A stretch of 64,000 nucleotides of DNA, from positions 199,295 to 263,294 of the forward strand of contig CAVQLK010000001.1 of assembly GCA_963713355.1 (NCBI GenBank), written 5' to 3'. This document shows, in pieces, positions 8,757 to 17,448 of this stretch (its first letter is position 1; every line of letters starts with the position of its first letter). The notes under the pieces are model-generated. The model was not told the DNA's origin. It searched no databases and saw nothing but the letters and a program-made list of their open reading frames with translations. The translations under genes were made by a program, and so were the position numbers. This DNA comes from FEN-1219 sp963713355 (lineage in GTDB: Bacteria; Pseudomonadota; Gammaproteobacteria; Steroidobacterales; Rariloculaceae).

Positions 8757-9189
8757 CCGCCGCCGCCTTGGCACGGGCTTCGGCGACCGCAGCGTCGTCG
8801 AGGTACTCACGGTCGCCGACGGCATTGGTGCGGAACAGCCGACGCGACAGCGTGTAGCGGTCCAGGACTTCCCGCGCGGTATCGCAGTTCTTCTGCCGCT
8901 GCTCGCGCAGCTCGGCCGCCGAAGGACCGCCGGCCAGCGATGGGATAGCCGGCGCCTCGGGAGGCGCGGCATTGGCCGTGCTCCCGCCCGATGCGGTCCG
9001 CGCCGCGCCCGGCGCCGTTCTCCCAGTCCGCCGCCTGGCGGAATACACGAACTCCGAGTCCGCGCCTTGCGGACGGTCGCTGTAGCTGACCGTGCCGTCG
9101 GGCGCCGTCGACCGGTAGATGTCGGCTCCAAAGGCCGCCGTGCCGATCAAGCTCAGCAAGAGTGTGCCGTGGGCAATTCGCAAGTTCAT
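8734..9189 (-). CDS. DUF4124 domain-containing exported protein
   Basis: This 151-residue protein begins with a signal peptide (MNLRIAHGTLLLSLIGTAAFGA). A DUF4124 motif follows right after the cleavage site (DIYRSTAPDGTVSYSDRPQG), then a proline/alanine-rich linker and a charged tail. DUF4124 proteins are small envelope proteins of unknown function. The gene overlaps the start of the sensor kinase by 23 bases, suggesting one transcript. The start at 9189 was chosen because it creates the signal peptide. Confidence 0.8.
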   Translation of the reverse strand: MNLRIAHGTLLLSLIGTAAFGADIYRSTAPDGTVSYSDRPQGADSEFVYSARRRTGRTAPGAARTASGGSTANAAPPEAPAIPSLAGGPSAAELREQRQKNCDTAREVLDRYTLSRRLFRTNAVGDREYLDDAAVAEARAKAAADVQDWCD

Positions 9190-9395
9190 GATCTTCGGCC
9201 TCGGACGGATCCGCCTTCGCGAGTCTAACAAGCCGCGGGGCGGGCCCCTGTGACTCATTTCACGGCGTTTTCCGCGTGTTTGCGCCTATACATTAAGTGA
9301 AATCGCGAACCGAGCCTAGAGTGCGGGCTATCATCGCGTTTCCGGCCGAAACCGGCACATTTGCGGCTAGCCCCCAAGGCCGCAGGGAGCGTGCA

Positions 9396-9662
9396 ATGGA
9401 CGACAAGAAATCGACGCGTTTCAGCTTAGACGAGCTCGCCCGCCAGCTGGCCGAGTCGGTGCCGCAGAACCTCAAAACGCTCGGCCAGGACCTGGAGCGC
9501 AACTTCAAGACGTTGCTGCAGTCGGGCATCGAGCGAATGGAGCTCGTGAGCCGTGAGGAGTTCGACGTTCAACGCGCCGTCCTCGAGCGCACTCGCGCCA
9601 AGCTCGAGGCCATCGAATCGCGGCTCGCGGATCTCGAAAAGGCGCTGTCGTCGCGCAAGTAG
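9396..9662 (+). CDS. ubiK: Ubiquinone biosynthesis accessory factor UbiK
   Basis: This 88-residue protein belongs to the UbiK/YqiC (BMFP) family, which in E. coli helps the ubiquinone biosynthesis complex. It has an amphipathic N-terminal part (LDELARQLAESVPQNLKTLG) and a C-terminal coiled coil (RTRAKLEAIESRLADLEKAL). The ATG at 9396 has a GGGAG site a few bases upstream; the longer frame from 9297 lacks family similarity. The yifB/comM gene follows in the same direction. Confidence 0.85.
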   Translation: MDDKKSTRFSLDELARQLAESVPQNLKTLGQDLERNFKTLLQSGIERMELVSREEFDVQRAVLERTRAKLEAIESRLADLEKALSSRK

Positions 9663-9695
9663 CCGCCGGCCCACCGCGCCGGCCAAAGGCCGAAC

Positions 9696-11195
9696 GTGGG
9701 GCTCGCACGCACGTTGAGCCGCGGGCAGGCCGGGCTCGACGCGTATCTCGTCACCGTCGAAGTGCACATTGCCGGCGGCCTGCCGGGGTTCGCCGTCACG
9801 GGCTTGCCTGCCGCGGGCGTGCGTGAGAGCAAGGACCGCGTCCGCGCCGCGCTCGTGACCTCCGGGCACACCGTTCCAGCGAGCCGCATCACCGTGCACT
9901 TGGGTCCAGCCGACATTCCAAAAACCGGCGGCCGCTTCGATCTCGCGATTGCGCTCGGTGTGCTGCTCGCGCAGCAAGACGACAAGCCATGGCCCGTCGC
10001 GGGCATCGAGTTCCTCGGAGAGCTCGCGCTGAACGGCGATCTGCGGCCGATCAACGGCGCGTTGCCTGCCGTGCTCGCGGCGCAGCAAGCCGGCCACGTG
10101 CTCGTGCTGCCCGCGGCAAACGCGAGCGAGGCCGCACTGGTTCCCGACGCCGAGGTTTACACGGCCGCAGCTCTGAGCGAGGTCGTGGACCACCTTCGCG
10201 GCGAGCGGCGGCTGCAGCGCGTCGTGCCGCGCGCGGGGCCCATCGCGGCCGACTGCTCGCCGGATCTCGCCGACGTGCGCGGCCAGACGTTCGCGAAGCG
10301 CGCGCTCGTCGTCGCGGCCGCCGGGTCGCACAATTTGTTGATGGTCGGTCCGCCCGGCAGCGGCAAGAGCATGCTGGCGGAGCGGCTGAGCGGCCTGCTG
10401 CCGCCATTGACGCGCGACGAGATGCTGCGCGTCGCGAGCATCGCGTCCGTGGCCGGAGAGCAGCGCGCGTCGCAGCCGACGTTGTCGCCGCCGTTTCGCG
10501 CGCCGCATCACACGACCTCGGCTCAAGCGCTCGTCGGCGGCGGCACGCGGCCGCGTCCCGGCGAGATCTCGCTCGCGCATCGCGGCGTGCTGTTCTTGGA
10601 CGAGCTACCGGAGTTCGGCCGCGGCGCGCTCGAGGCGCTGCGCGAGCCGCTCGAGAGCGGCGTCGCGCGAATCTCGCGCGTCCACGAGCAGCTCGCGTTT
10701 CCCGCGGAGTTCATGCTCGTCGGCGCCATGAATCCGTGTCATTGCGGCTTTCGCGGCGACGGCACGGATCGCTGCAAGTGCACACCGTACAAGCTCGAGC
10801 AATATCGCGGGCGCATTTCCGGGCCGCTGCTCGACCGCTTCGACTTGCACGTCGAGGTGCCGCGCGTGTCGTTCGCCGACATAGACGAGCCGACGGACCG
10901 CGGCGAGTCCGCGCAGCTTCGCGAAGCAGTCGTCGCCGCACGCGCTGTCCAGCTCGACCGCGGCGGGCGGCTCAACGCGCGGCTCGATGCGCGGGCGCTA
11001 TGGCGCGTCGTCAAGCTCGGCGCCGAGCAGCGCGCGCTGCTGAAGCGCGCCGCGGACCGCTGGCAGCTCTCCGCGCGCGGCTCGCTGCGCGTGCTGAAGG
11101 TCGCGCGAACGATCGCCGACCTCGCCGGCAGCTCCGGCGTCACGACGGAGCACGTCGCCGAGGCGCTGCAGCTACGCTGCCGCGAACCCGCCTAA
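9696..11195 (+). CDS. comM: YifB/ComM-family Mg-chelatase-like AAA ATPase
   Basis: This is a 499-residue ATPase of the YifB/ComM family; Vibrio ComM is a branch-migration helicase used in natural transformation. The N-terminal Lon-like domain starts GLARTLSRGQAGLDAYLVTV and contains GLPGFAVTGLP. The AAA core has Walker A GPPGSGKSM and Walker B LFLDELPEF, then a Cys-containing segment NPCHCGFRGDGTDRCKC and the C-terminal Mg-chelatase lid. The start is a GTG. Many non-competent bacteria also keep this gene. Confidence 0.92.
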   Translation: MGLARTLSRGQAGLDAYLVTVEVHIAGGLPGFAVTGLPAAGVRESKDRVRAALVTSGHTVPASRITVHLGPADIPKTGGRFDLAIALGVLLAQQDDKPWPVAGIEFLGELALNGDLRPINGALPAVLAAQQAGHVLVLPAANASEAALVPDAEVYTAAALSEVVDHLRGERRLQRVVPRAGPIAADCSPDLADVRGQTFAKRALVVAAAGSHNLLMVGPPGSGKSMLAERLSGLLPPLTRDEMLRVASIASVAGEQRASQPTLSPPFRAPHHTTSAQALVGGGTRPRPGEISLAHRGVLFLDELPEFGRGALEALREPLESGVARISRVHEQLAFPAEFMLVGAMNPCHCGFRGDGTDRCKCTPYKLEQYRGRISGPLLDRFDLHVEVPRVSFADIDEPTDRGESAQLREAVVAARAVQLDRGGRLNARLDARALWRVVKLGAEQRALLKRAADRWQLSARGSLRVLKVARTIADLAGSSGVTTEHVAEALQLRCREPA

Positions 11196-11245
11196 CCGCG
11201 GCGGGTCACACCCCACGTTTGTCTCGATTAGGCGCGGCCGTCGGC

Positions 11246-11251
11246 TATAAT
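11246..11251 (+). promoter_or_regulatory. Probable -10 element (TATAAT) upstream of the cytochrome c gene
   Basis: A perfect TATAAT lies 32 bases before the likely cytochrome start, in the short gap after comM. The -35 region is poor: TCTCGA gives about 18 bases of spacing. Confidence rests on the -10 match alone. Confidence 0.45.
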
Positions 11252-11282
11252 CGCGCCCCGTATTCAGCAGGGGAGCACGGGG

Positions 11283-11798
11283 TTGCGCCAGCACGATCAG
11301 CAGTTCTTCGACAGCTTCATGCTCGTCATCGGCATTCTCATCGGCGTGGCCGTCGGCCTGTTTTTCCTCGTGCGCGCGATCTCGATCGACACGCAAGGGC
11401 TCTACATCACCGAGGATCCGACCGTCCAGGCCGCGATCGACGAGCGCATCAAGCCCGTCGGCCGCGTGCTGCTCATGGGCGACGCCGAGCTCGCGGCCGC
11501 CGCTGCAGCGGCCGTCGCCGCGCCGACGCCCGTCGCGACCGTCATGACGGGCCCGCAGGTTTACAACGCGGCCTGCATCGTATGCCACCAGCCTCCGGGC
11601 ACGGGCGGTGCGCCGCCGATCGGCGACGTCGCGGCGTGGGCGCCGCGCATCGCGCAAGGCATGGACACGCTGTACATGCACGCGCTGCAAGGCTTCCAAG
11701 GAACGGCCGGTTACATGCCACCGAAGGGCGGGCGCGTCGATCTCTCCGACGACGAAATCAGGGCGGCCGTCGACTACCTTCTCGAGCAGTCGCGCTGA
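11283..11798 (+). CDS. Membrane-anchored c5-type cytochrome c
   Basis: This 171-residue protein has an N-terminal membrane anchor (FMLVIGILIGVAVGLFFLV) and a periplasmic class I cytochrome domain. The haem-binding motif CIVCH lies in YNAACIVCHQPPG. The likely axial Met is in TAGYMPPKGG, and the closing helix is LSDDEIRAAVDYLLEQS. The architecture matches cytochrome c5-like electron carriers of gammaproteobacteria. The start appears to be TTG at 11283 with GGGGAG upstream. No terminal oxidase gene is nearby, so its partner is unknown. Confidence 0.88.
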   Translation: MRQHDQQFFDSFMLVIGILIGVAVGLFFLVRAISIDTQGLYITEDPTVQAAIDERIKPVGRVLLMGDAELAAAAAAAVAAPTPVATVMTGPQVYNAACIVCHQPPGTGGAPPIGDVAAWAPRIAQGMDTLYMHALQGFQGTAGYMPPKGGRVDLSDDEIRAAVDYLLEQSR

Positions 11799-12024
11799 GC
11801 GTCTCGTAGCTCGTTATCCGGGCAAACCGGGTTCATGAAGTACGGTGAGCTGCAAACCGGCGCGGCGCCGGGCCGCGCAGTGCGGCACTGATCGCCGTGC
11901 GTTTCCGCGGGCGCCGCGTTCGTGCCCGCGTGTTAGCGAGCCGCGGCTTTCAGCATCGACAAGTTTGACGCTATGCGGCTCTAGGCATACATTCGGTCGA
12001 CACCCAGTAGCGAGGGAGAACGTC

Positions 12025-12528
12025 ATGAGACGACGACTTGCACTTGCACTCGCTTTGGTGCTGGCGTGCATTGCGGTCGGGGCAGACGCCCAGGTCCCAC
12101 ACATCGTCGGCAACTGGAAGCTCAACGTCGCAGCTTCTCGTGTGCCGGGACCGCCGCCGCAGACGCACATACGCCGCTACAGCGTCGCTCCAGACGGCAC
12201 CGTGATTGGTCTTGCCGTCGTCGTCGATGCGGATGGCACTCCGAGCTTCTTGCAGTTCGCCGCTAAGCCCGATGGCAAGGACTACCCCGAGTTCGATGCG
12301 GATAGCGCCGCGCAATATCTGCTGGATGGCTCACCGCCGGTAGCGACCTACGCGGAGACGCCAGTCGATTCGCATACGGTCGAGTGGATCGACAAGTACG
12401 ACGGCCGAGTGACGTTCAGCGGTCGGAAGTCGGTCTCGACTGATGGTCAGACGATGACCATCACTGCGGTCATCAAGAATGAGCGCAACGAGGACGTCGA
12501 GTTCCTCTTCGTGTTCGATCGGATCTGA
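12025..12528 (+). CDS. Hypothetical exported protein
   Basis: This 167-residue protein has a clear signal peptide (MRRRLALALALVLACIAVGADA) and a mature part starting QVPHIVGNWKLNVAASRVPG. The pattern of a WKLN element followed by strands and a YDGRVTFSGRK stretch suggests a small beta-rich, lipocalin-like fold, but I do not recognise a named family with certainty. GAGGGAGAA sits before the ATG. The gene stands alone, about 220 bases after the cytochrome gene. Confidence 0.75.
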   Translation: MRRRLALALALVLACIAVGADAQVPHIVGNWKLNVAASRVPGPPPQTHIRRYSVAPDGTVIGLAVVVDADGTPSFLQFAAKPDGKDYPEFDADSAAQYLLDGSPPVATYAETPVDSHTVEWIDKYDGRVTFSGRKSVSTDGQTMTITAVIKNERNEDVEFLFVFDRI

Positions 12529-12609
12529 TCTGCAGCGGCGGCAGGTCAGCGGCTTGCAGTGGCCGGAGCCGTACCGCCGAAATCAGCGCTTAAATTTTGG
12601 AATTTCTGA

Positions 12610-13035
12610 GGTACTCGGCACATAGCTGACAGCGGATACCGGAGACAGCGTTTACGCATTAGTGCATTTGGGGAGGCGCCCAAATGCCTTGGAGAGAGTG
12701 TAAACGTAGCCGCCGCTGCGCTCACATCTGCCGTACGCGCAATTCCCGAAACCAATTCCAACCGCGGCGCCGTTGTTATTGCCCTCGGAAAACTGCTTGC
12801 GGTGATCGAAGAAAATAGGATGCTGTACCCGCTCACCAGCATCGACGAGTTCATTCTCGGACACGCCCGTGAGAACTTCCTGACGGCTGCCGCCGGCACG
12901 CCGGACGTACTCATCCACGCTACGACTCTGCTTCGACGGTGCGCGCGGCCGGCTAGGTCAGCCCGCTGGCCCGGCACGCCTCTTGCACTCCTGACGACGT
13001 TTCCAACGGAACGGAGTGATCATGGACAAGGATAG
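12610..13035 (+). other. Gap with a possible gene remnant
   Basis: The 490 bases between 12529 and 13021 hold no convincing gene. One plus-strand frame stays open from 12610 to the TAG at 13033 and has protein-like content around 12697-12940, with stretches such as VIALGKLLAVIEENRMLYPL and DEFILGHARENFLTAAAG. No ATG or strong GTG precedes the coding-like part, and the frame runs into the csbD start. It may be a decayed gene. A competing 88-codon minus-strand frame (12652-12918) looks less protein-like. Confidence 0.3.
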
Positions 13036-13219
13036 AGTCGAAGGCAGCGCGAAAAACGTCAAAGGCAAGGCCAAGACGGCGGCCGGCAAGATTCTCGGAG
13101 ACGAGAAGCTCAAGAACGAGGGCCGGGCCGATCAAGTGAAAGGCAAGGTGCAGAACACCGTTGGCGGTATCAAAGACGAACTTCGCGAAGAGGACGAAGA
13201 ATCCAAGAAACCAAACTAG
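13022..13219 (+). CDS. CsbD-like stress-response protein
   Basis: This 65-residue hydrophilic protein belongs to the CsbD family. It has the repeated motif pattern VEGSAKNVKGKAKTAAGKI and GRADQVKGKVQNTVGGIKD. CsbD-like proteins (E. coli YjbJ) accumulate under general stress; their mechanism is unknown. The ATG at 13022 has GGAG 5 bases upstream; an in-frame GTG at 13016 is less likely. Confidence 0.88.
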   Translation: MDKDRVEGSAKNVKGKAKTAAGKILGDEKLKNEGRADQVKGKVQNTVGGIKDELREEDEESKKPN

Positions 13220-13373
13220 TAGTGGCTGAGCCGGGGCAGCCGTCCGCTAGATCGGCGGCTGCGTCCGGTACCAAACTCACGATCGACATTTGGGCGTTGA
13301 AGCCCCAGGGATTGAGCGCGTCCGGCAAATCCAGAATCGCCTACAGTGGCGTTAGGCAAAGAGGCGAAGCGCC

Positions 13374-13687
13374 ATGGAGGTGGTTGCTGGACTCGACGGG
13401 TGCCCTTCGGGGTGGCTCTGCCTCACAAGGATCTGTCGACTAGCCAGGTCGACGCTTGCATCTTGTCGAGCATCGGTGCGTTGTTGACGCTGACCCCGAA
13501 GCCGGACGCCGCGATGGTGGACGTGCCCATCGGGCTAACGGATTCCGGGGCTCGTGATTGTGATCTGCGGGCCCGAGCGATCCTGAAACCGCCTAGGTCC
13601 AGCAGCGTCTTCCCGTCACCTATTCGACCCACGCACGTGGCAACGGTCGGCTGGAGCCGCGCAACCAACTGGAAGACAACGCCTTGA
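13374..13687 (+). pseudogene. Broken DUF429 family gene
   Basis: The reading frame starting at 13374 begins MEVVAGLDGCPSGWLCLT, the typical N-terminus of DUF429 (predicted RNase H-fold) proteins. It runs out of the family near 13430. The family continues in another frame with DAAMVDVPIGLTDSGARDCD and LKPPRSSSVFPSPIRP up to about 13630, and then similarity stops. The family is usually 230 residues or more, so the gene has at least one frameshift and a lost C-terminal half. The stretch 13220-13373 before it holds nothing I can identify. Confidence 0.7.
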
Positions 13688-13702
13688 AGATGCATGGCTT
13701 TT

Positions 13703-13778
13703 TGGCGCGCCCGGAGGGATTCGAACCCCCGGCCCCTGCCTCCGGAGGGCAGTGCTCTATCCGCTGAGCTACGGGCGC
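13703..13778 (-). tRNA. tRNA-Arg (anticodon CCG)
   Basis: On the minus strand the sequence folds as a full cloverleaf. The acceptor is GCGCCCG paired with CGGGCGC, the D arm is GCTC/GAGC, and the anticodon stem CTGCC/GGCAG holds loop CTCCGGA. The T arm carries TTCGAAT. The anticodon CCG reads the CGG arginine codon. The discriminator is G and the 3' CCA is encoded (13703-13705). A TATACT -10-like box lies at 13788-13793 on the same strand, about 10 bases before the 5' end. Confidence 0.96.
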
Positions 13779-13846
13779 GTGGCCGGCAGTATATCGCGGG
13801 CGGCTCAAAGGCGAGCCGGCCGACTCCATAGACGCGCGCTCTTCGG

Positions 13847-15982
13847 CTAGTCGCGCTGCGGTAGCGCGAACACGTACAGCGCGTTACCCGTCGCCGGATG
13901 ATGGATCTCGGGCGCGATCAGCGACGGCACGTTGCGCGGGCTGCCGCCGCCCAAGCCCGTCGTGACGGCCACGTACTGCCGCCCGCCGGCCGCGAACGTG
14001 ATCGGGAAGCCTTGCACGGACGTCGTGAGCCGCGTTTCCCAGAGCACCTCGCCCGTCTCGACGTCGATGGCCTTGAACCGGCGGTCGAGGTCGCCGACGA
14101 AGGCGACGCCGCCGCGCGTCGAGATGACGGCCGTCAGGAACGGCGCGCGCTGCTCGAGCGACCAGAGCTCGTCCATCGTCCGCGTGTCGTAGGCCGCGAG
14201 CTTGCCGATGTTGCCGTCGGTGCCAGGCATCTCGAAGAAACGCCGGTCGGCGCCCGAGCTGCCGCCGCCCACGACCTGCTCGATTTGCTGGCCGCGGATC
14301 TCGATGCAGCTTTGCGACAGCGGAATGATCAAGCGCTGTGTAGGCGCGTGATGCGTCATCGCTTGCCAGTTGTGGCCGCCCTCCGTGGAGGGACATCCCT
14401 GCACCCAGTCGCCGACTTTCGCGTCGACGATGTCGGCGCGGTAGCGCGGCTGCCCCGTCTCGGGATCGATGCGATCGAAGACGTTTTGGAACACCGTCTC
14501 CTTGTGGCCGATGAACCGGCCCGTCTCGCGATCGAGCTTCCATAAAATTCCGGGCTTGCCGATCGTGAACACGGCTTTCTCGCCGCCGACGTCGACGAGC
14601 ACGCGCTCGTAGACCTCGTCGAGGTCGAGCGCTTCGCCGGGGGCGTGCTGGTAATACCACTTCAAGCGGCCGTCGTTGGGGTTCAACGCGAGCGTCGTGC
14701 TCGTGTACAGCGCACGGTCGAGCGCCGAGTTGCCACGGCTCGCAGGCACCCACGGCTTCGCTTGCGCGACGCCCCAGTAGGTCGTGTCGAGATCTGGGTC
14801 GTAACTGCCCGTGATCCAGGTGTCGCCGCCGGCGCGGTAAAGGTCCTCGACGTCGCCCCAGGTCTCCCCGCCCGGCGTGCCCGTCGTCGCAACCGTCGCG
14901 AACTTCCAGAGCTGCCGGCCGTCATTCGCGTCATAAGCGCTGATGAAGCATTTCTCTTTGCGGTACAGCGTGCAGTCACCGAGGCCTTGCAGCACTTTGC
15001 CGCCGACGACGATCGGCCCGCTCGAGGTACGGAACGCGCCCTCGGTGCGATCGCCGATGATGGTCTCCCACGCGATCTGCCCAGTGCGCGCGTCGAGCGC
15101 GAGGAGTCGCGCGTCCGTCGTCGCGACGAACAGCTTGTCGTCGAAGATCGCCAGGCCCCGCATCGCTACGTTCGTCGGCACCAGCGGTCCAACGCGGTTC
15201 TCCCAAACCAGCTCGCCGGTCGCCGCATCGAGCGCCTGGATGATGTTGCCCATGTTATTGAGATACAGCACGCCGTCGTGCACGACGGGCGCGGGCTCGT
15301 TCCAGCCGCCTTCCGTCATCGCCCAAATCCACTCGAGGCGAAGCTCGTCGACGTTGTCGCGCGTGATTTGAGCGAGCTCGCTGTAGTTCCAGGCCTGATA
15401 GTTGCCGCGGATCATGAGCCAGTCGTCGGCCGGAAGCCGGCGCAGCATGGCGTCGGTGACGGGCCTGAAGCTTGTAAGCTCGCCGGCGACGCTGATGCCC
15501 GTGAGGCCGGCCGCGCCCGCCGGCCCGGCCGGCGCCGCGCTCGCGAGCGCCGCTCGGAAAGCGTCGGACATCGTGCCCGTCGCGACACTGCCGACCGTCA
15601 CCGTCGAGGCGGCCGTCAACGCGCTCGTCCCCGGCGTCGCGCCGTTCGCCTGCAGCAAGAATGCCGCGAGGTTCACGTAGCTCTGCGGCCCGAGGCTGCC
15701 GGGCGAAGCCGGCGGCGGAGGCATCGTCACGCTCAAGAACGTGACGAGCTCTTGCGCGGTGCGGCCGCTCCAGGTACGCATGAAATCGGGGCCCACCAGC
15801 GGGCGCGCTTCGTTCGCGCCGCGCAGATCCGCGAGATGGCAACCGGCGCAGTTCGCGAGATACGACGATCGGCCCGCGGCGGCTTGCGCTTCAGTGAACG
15901 GCGCCCCTTGCGCCTGAGCCGTGCTCGCGAGGGCAAGCACCGCGGAGGCGAGAGCGGCCCGCACGCGGCGAGCGCGGCTCAT
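13847..15982 (-). CDS. Cytochrome c - PQQ-type beta-propeller fusion (quinoprotein dehydrogenase-like)
   Basis: This 711-residue exported protein has a signal peptide (residues 1-25), then a class I cytochrome c domain with haem motif CAGCH at 45-49 and a possible axial Met in TMPPPPASPG. An Ala/Gly-rich linker leads to a long beta-propeller of the PQQ-dependent dehydrogenase type (QAWNYSELAQITRDNV, WIWAMTEGGWNEPAPVVHDG, LDAATGELVWENRVGPL, repeated LDARTGQIAWE motifs). Known fused quinohaemoproteins usually carry the cytochrome at the C-terminus; here it is N-terminal. The ATG at 15982 overlaps the stop of the CHRD gene. The substrate is unknown. Confidence 0.85.
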   Translation of the reverse strand: MSRARRVRAALASAVLALASTAQAQGAPFTEAQAAAGRSSYLANCAGCHLADLRGANEARPLVGPDFMRTWSGRTAQELVTFLSVTMPPPPASPGSLGPQSYVNLAAFLLQANGATPGTSALTAASTVTVGSVATGTMSDAFRAALASAAPAGPAGAAGLTGISVAGELTSFRPVTDAMLRRLPADDWLMIRGNYQAWNYSELAQITRDNVDELRLEWIWAMTEGGWNEPAPVVHDGVLYLNNMGNIIQALDAATGELVWENRVGPLVPTNVAMRGLAIFDDKLFVATTDARLLALDARTGQIAWETIIGDRTEGAFRTSSGPIVVGGKVLQGLGDCTLYRKEKCFISAYDANDGRQLWKFATVATTGTPGGETWGDVEDLYRAGGDTWITGSYDPDLDTTYWGVAQAKPWVPASRGNSALDRALYTSTTLALNPNDGRLKWYYQHAPGEALDLDEVYERVLVDVGGEKAVFTIGKPGILWKLDRETGRFIGHKETVFQNVFDRIDPETGQPRYRADIVDAKVGDWVQGCPSTEGGHNWQAMTHHAPTQRLIIPLSQSCIEIRGQQIEQVVGGGSSGADRRFFEMPGTDGNIGKLAAYDTRTMDELWSLEQRAPFLTAVISTRGGVAFVGDLDRRFKAIDVETGEVLWETRLTTSVQGFPITFAAGGRQYVAVTTGLGGGSPRNVPSLIAPEIHHPATGNALYVFALPQRD

Positions 15983-16434
15983 GGCACGAGCCATCCCCAG
16001 AGGTTGCCGTCGGGAGCAGTCTCGCTGTGGATCTGCAAATAGATCTGTCCTTGTCGCAGGGCTTCGACCTGGGCCGCCGTCAACGTCACCTCGGCGTCGA
16101 AGGTGCCGCTCGCCGCCGCTGGCACCGTCACGTCGGCGATCGCGGGCCCGCGAACGCCCATGACGGCGCCTTGGTGCAAACGCGCCACTGTCGCCGGGCC
16201 TTTGAGGCCTGCGAAGTTGCCGCGCACCGTAAGTCTCGAGCCCGCGAGCGCGGCTGTCGCTTCGCCGGCGCCTATCGTGTTCGCGGCCGTCGAAGCTTCG
16301 ATCGGCACGGGCCGCAGCCGGACCTTGAAGCCCTGCTGCGCGGCGGCCGTCAGGGTCAGCGCGGCCGCGGCGAGCGCCGCAGAGCACAGAAGGATTCGAC
16401 GCGCGGAGCGTCGCGGACGAGTGAGCGAGACCAT
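15979..16434 (-). CDS. CHRD domain-containing exported protein
   Basis: This 151-residue protein has a long basic signal peptide (VSLTRPRRSARRILLCSAAL then Ala/Leu-rich) and one CHRD-type domain. Recognisable parts are GEATAALAGSRLTVRGNFAG, ARLHQG and the C-terminal LRQGQIYLQIHSETAPDGNL. CHRD domains are predicted immunoglobulin-like, often in secreted proteins of unknown role. Its TGA overlaps the ATG of the cytochrome-quinoprotein gene, so the two products are probably made together in the periplasm. Confidence 0.85.
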   Translation of the reverse strand: MVSLTRPRRSARRILLCSAALAAAALTLTAAAQQGFKVRLRPVPIEASTAANTIGAGEATAALAGSRLTVRGNFAGLKGPATVARLHQGAVMGVRGPAIADVTVPAAASGTFDAEVTLTAAQVEALRQGQIYLQIHSETAPDGNLWGWLVP

Positions 16435-16536
16435 GGCACCCCCCGGTGACTCGGTGTCGTTGTTCGGTCGACGGCCGTTGCCGACGGCGATTCTACCGGC
16501 GGCGCTCACGTAGCGGCTAGCGAGCGGCCCGCCGCC

Positions 16537-16803
16537 TCATGGGTCCGCGGAGCGCGTCGCCCCGGCATGCCACAACGACTCGAACTCGGCTTTGGTGACG
16601 TTGCTGTCGAGCATCGCGAGCGACAGCCGAGCGAGCCCGAACCATCCCGGCCGCGCGTCGGTCGGCACAAGCTGATGCGTGATCAGCCCGTCGTCGCCGA
16701 TGCCGAGCTCGCGCTGGACCCAGCCATCCTCGTCGACCTCGGTATACAAGGCGCCCGCCCGTAGCGTCGCGAGCTCGCTCTGCGTCCATTTCAGATAGAA
16801 CAT
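16537..16803 (-). CDS. Hypothetical protein, DUF6881-like
   Basis: This 88-residue soluble protein starts MFYLKWTQSELATLRAGALY followed by TEVDEDGWVQRELGIGDDG. A short strand-rich N-terminus with a YxExDxDGW...RELxI...DG pattern resembles the DUF6881 type of small proteins, but that assignment is from memory of the pattern and is tentative. It runs in the same direction as the upstream RRM gene, 240 bases away; that gap contains the near-palindrome GTGCCTGGCAC and nothing else obvious. Confidence 0.65.
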   Translation of the reverse strand: MFYLKWTQSELATLRAGALYTEVDEDGWVQRELGIGDDGLITHQLVPTDARPGWFGLARLSLAMLDSNVTKAEFESLWHAGATRSADP

Positions 16804-17043
16804 CCCGTGTCCCCGTGCCTGGCACTCCGATAGCGCCGGTCGTTGTTGTTGTGATCGTACGGCTCGAGTATACCGGCGCGGCGCGGAGCACCGTCAGCGC
16901 ATCGACATAACGTTATTGGCGGATGCAGGGCAGCGCACGCGTGACAGAGGCGCGTTGATTTTCTAACGCAGCCTGAGTCCGCAGGCCGCGCTCGTTCGGT
17001 CCGATCGCGTCGAGCCGCCGCTCGACGTCGCGGCAAAGAATCG

Positions 17044-17298
17044 CTAGCGGCGCTGCTCTTTGGGCCGCGCTTCGTTGATGCGCAGCGCACGACCGCCGAC
17101 GTCTTTACCGTTGAGCTGTGCGATGGCCTTCTCGGCTTCGACCGCGTTCGGCATCTCGACGAAGCCGAAACCGCGCGACCGCCCCGTCTCGCGATCCATG
17201 AGGATCTTGACGGACGACACTTCGCCAAACGCACCAAACGCATCGCGAAGCTCGTCTTCGCTCATGCCATAGGACAGATTGCCAACGTAGATATTCAT
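17044..17298 (-). CDS. RRM-domain RNA-binding protein
   Basis: This 84-residue single RNA recognition motif protein has RNP2 as NIYVGNLSYG at residues 2-11 and RNP1 as RSRGFGFVEM near 40-50. The fold continues with AIAQLNGKDVGGRALRINEA. Bacterial RRM proteins of this size bind single-stranded RNA, often in cold or stress responses. The start at 17298 was chosen because it begins exactly at the RNP2 strand; the longer frame to 17343 adds unrelated residues. Confidence 0.92.
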   Translation of the reverse strand: MNIYVGNLSYGMSEDELRDAFGAFGEVSSVKILMDRETGRSRGFGFVEMPNAVEAEKAIAQLNGKDVGGRALRINEARPKEQRR

Positions 17299-17448
17299 CA
17301 CCCAGATTCTCACACCCGTTGCGTACCCCGATGAGACGCTCAACCAACGGCATGAGATTGAGCGTCGGCGTGAAACCTCTACGACCGGCGCACTTTCGCG
17401 GTCAATGCCGAGATACTCTGGATTTAGCGGGGTTTCGCGGGCGGCCGC

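Noticed and set aside
12652..12918. 88-codon minus-strand frame in the gap before csbD
   Set aside because: No recognisable family, no ribosome site, and the opposite frame looks more protein-like; not enough support for either as a gene.
13847..16387. An 846-codon version of the quinoprotein gene
   Set aside because: The first 130 or so codons are low-complexity antisense-like residues over the CHRD gene; the ATGA overlap and signal peptide support the start at 15982.
16804..16830. GTGTCCCCGTGCCTGGCAC near-palindrome upstream of the DUF6881-like gene
   Set aside because: Resembles fragments of common short interspersed repeats but is too short and single-copy here to call.
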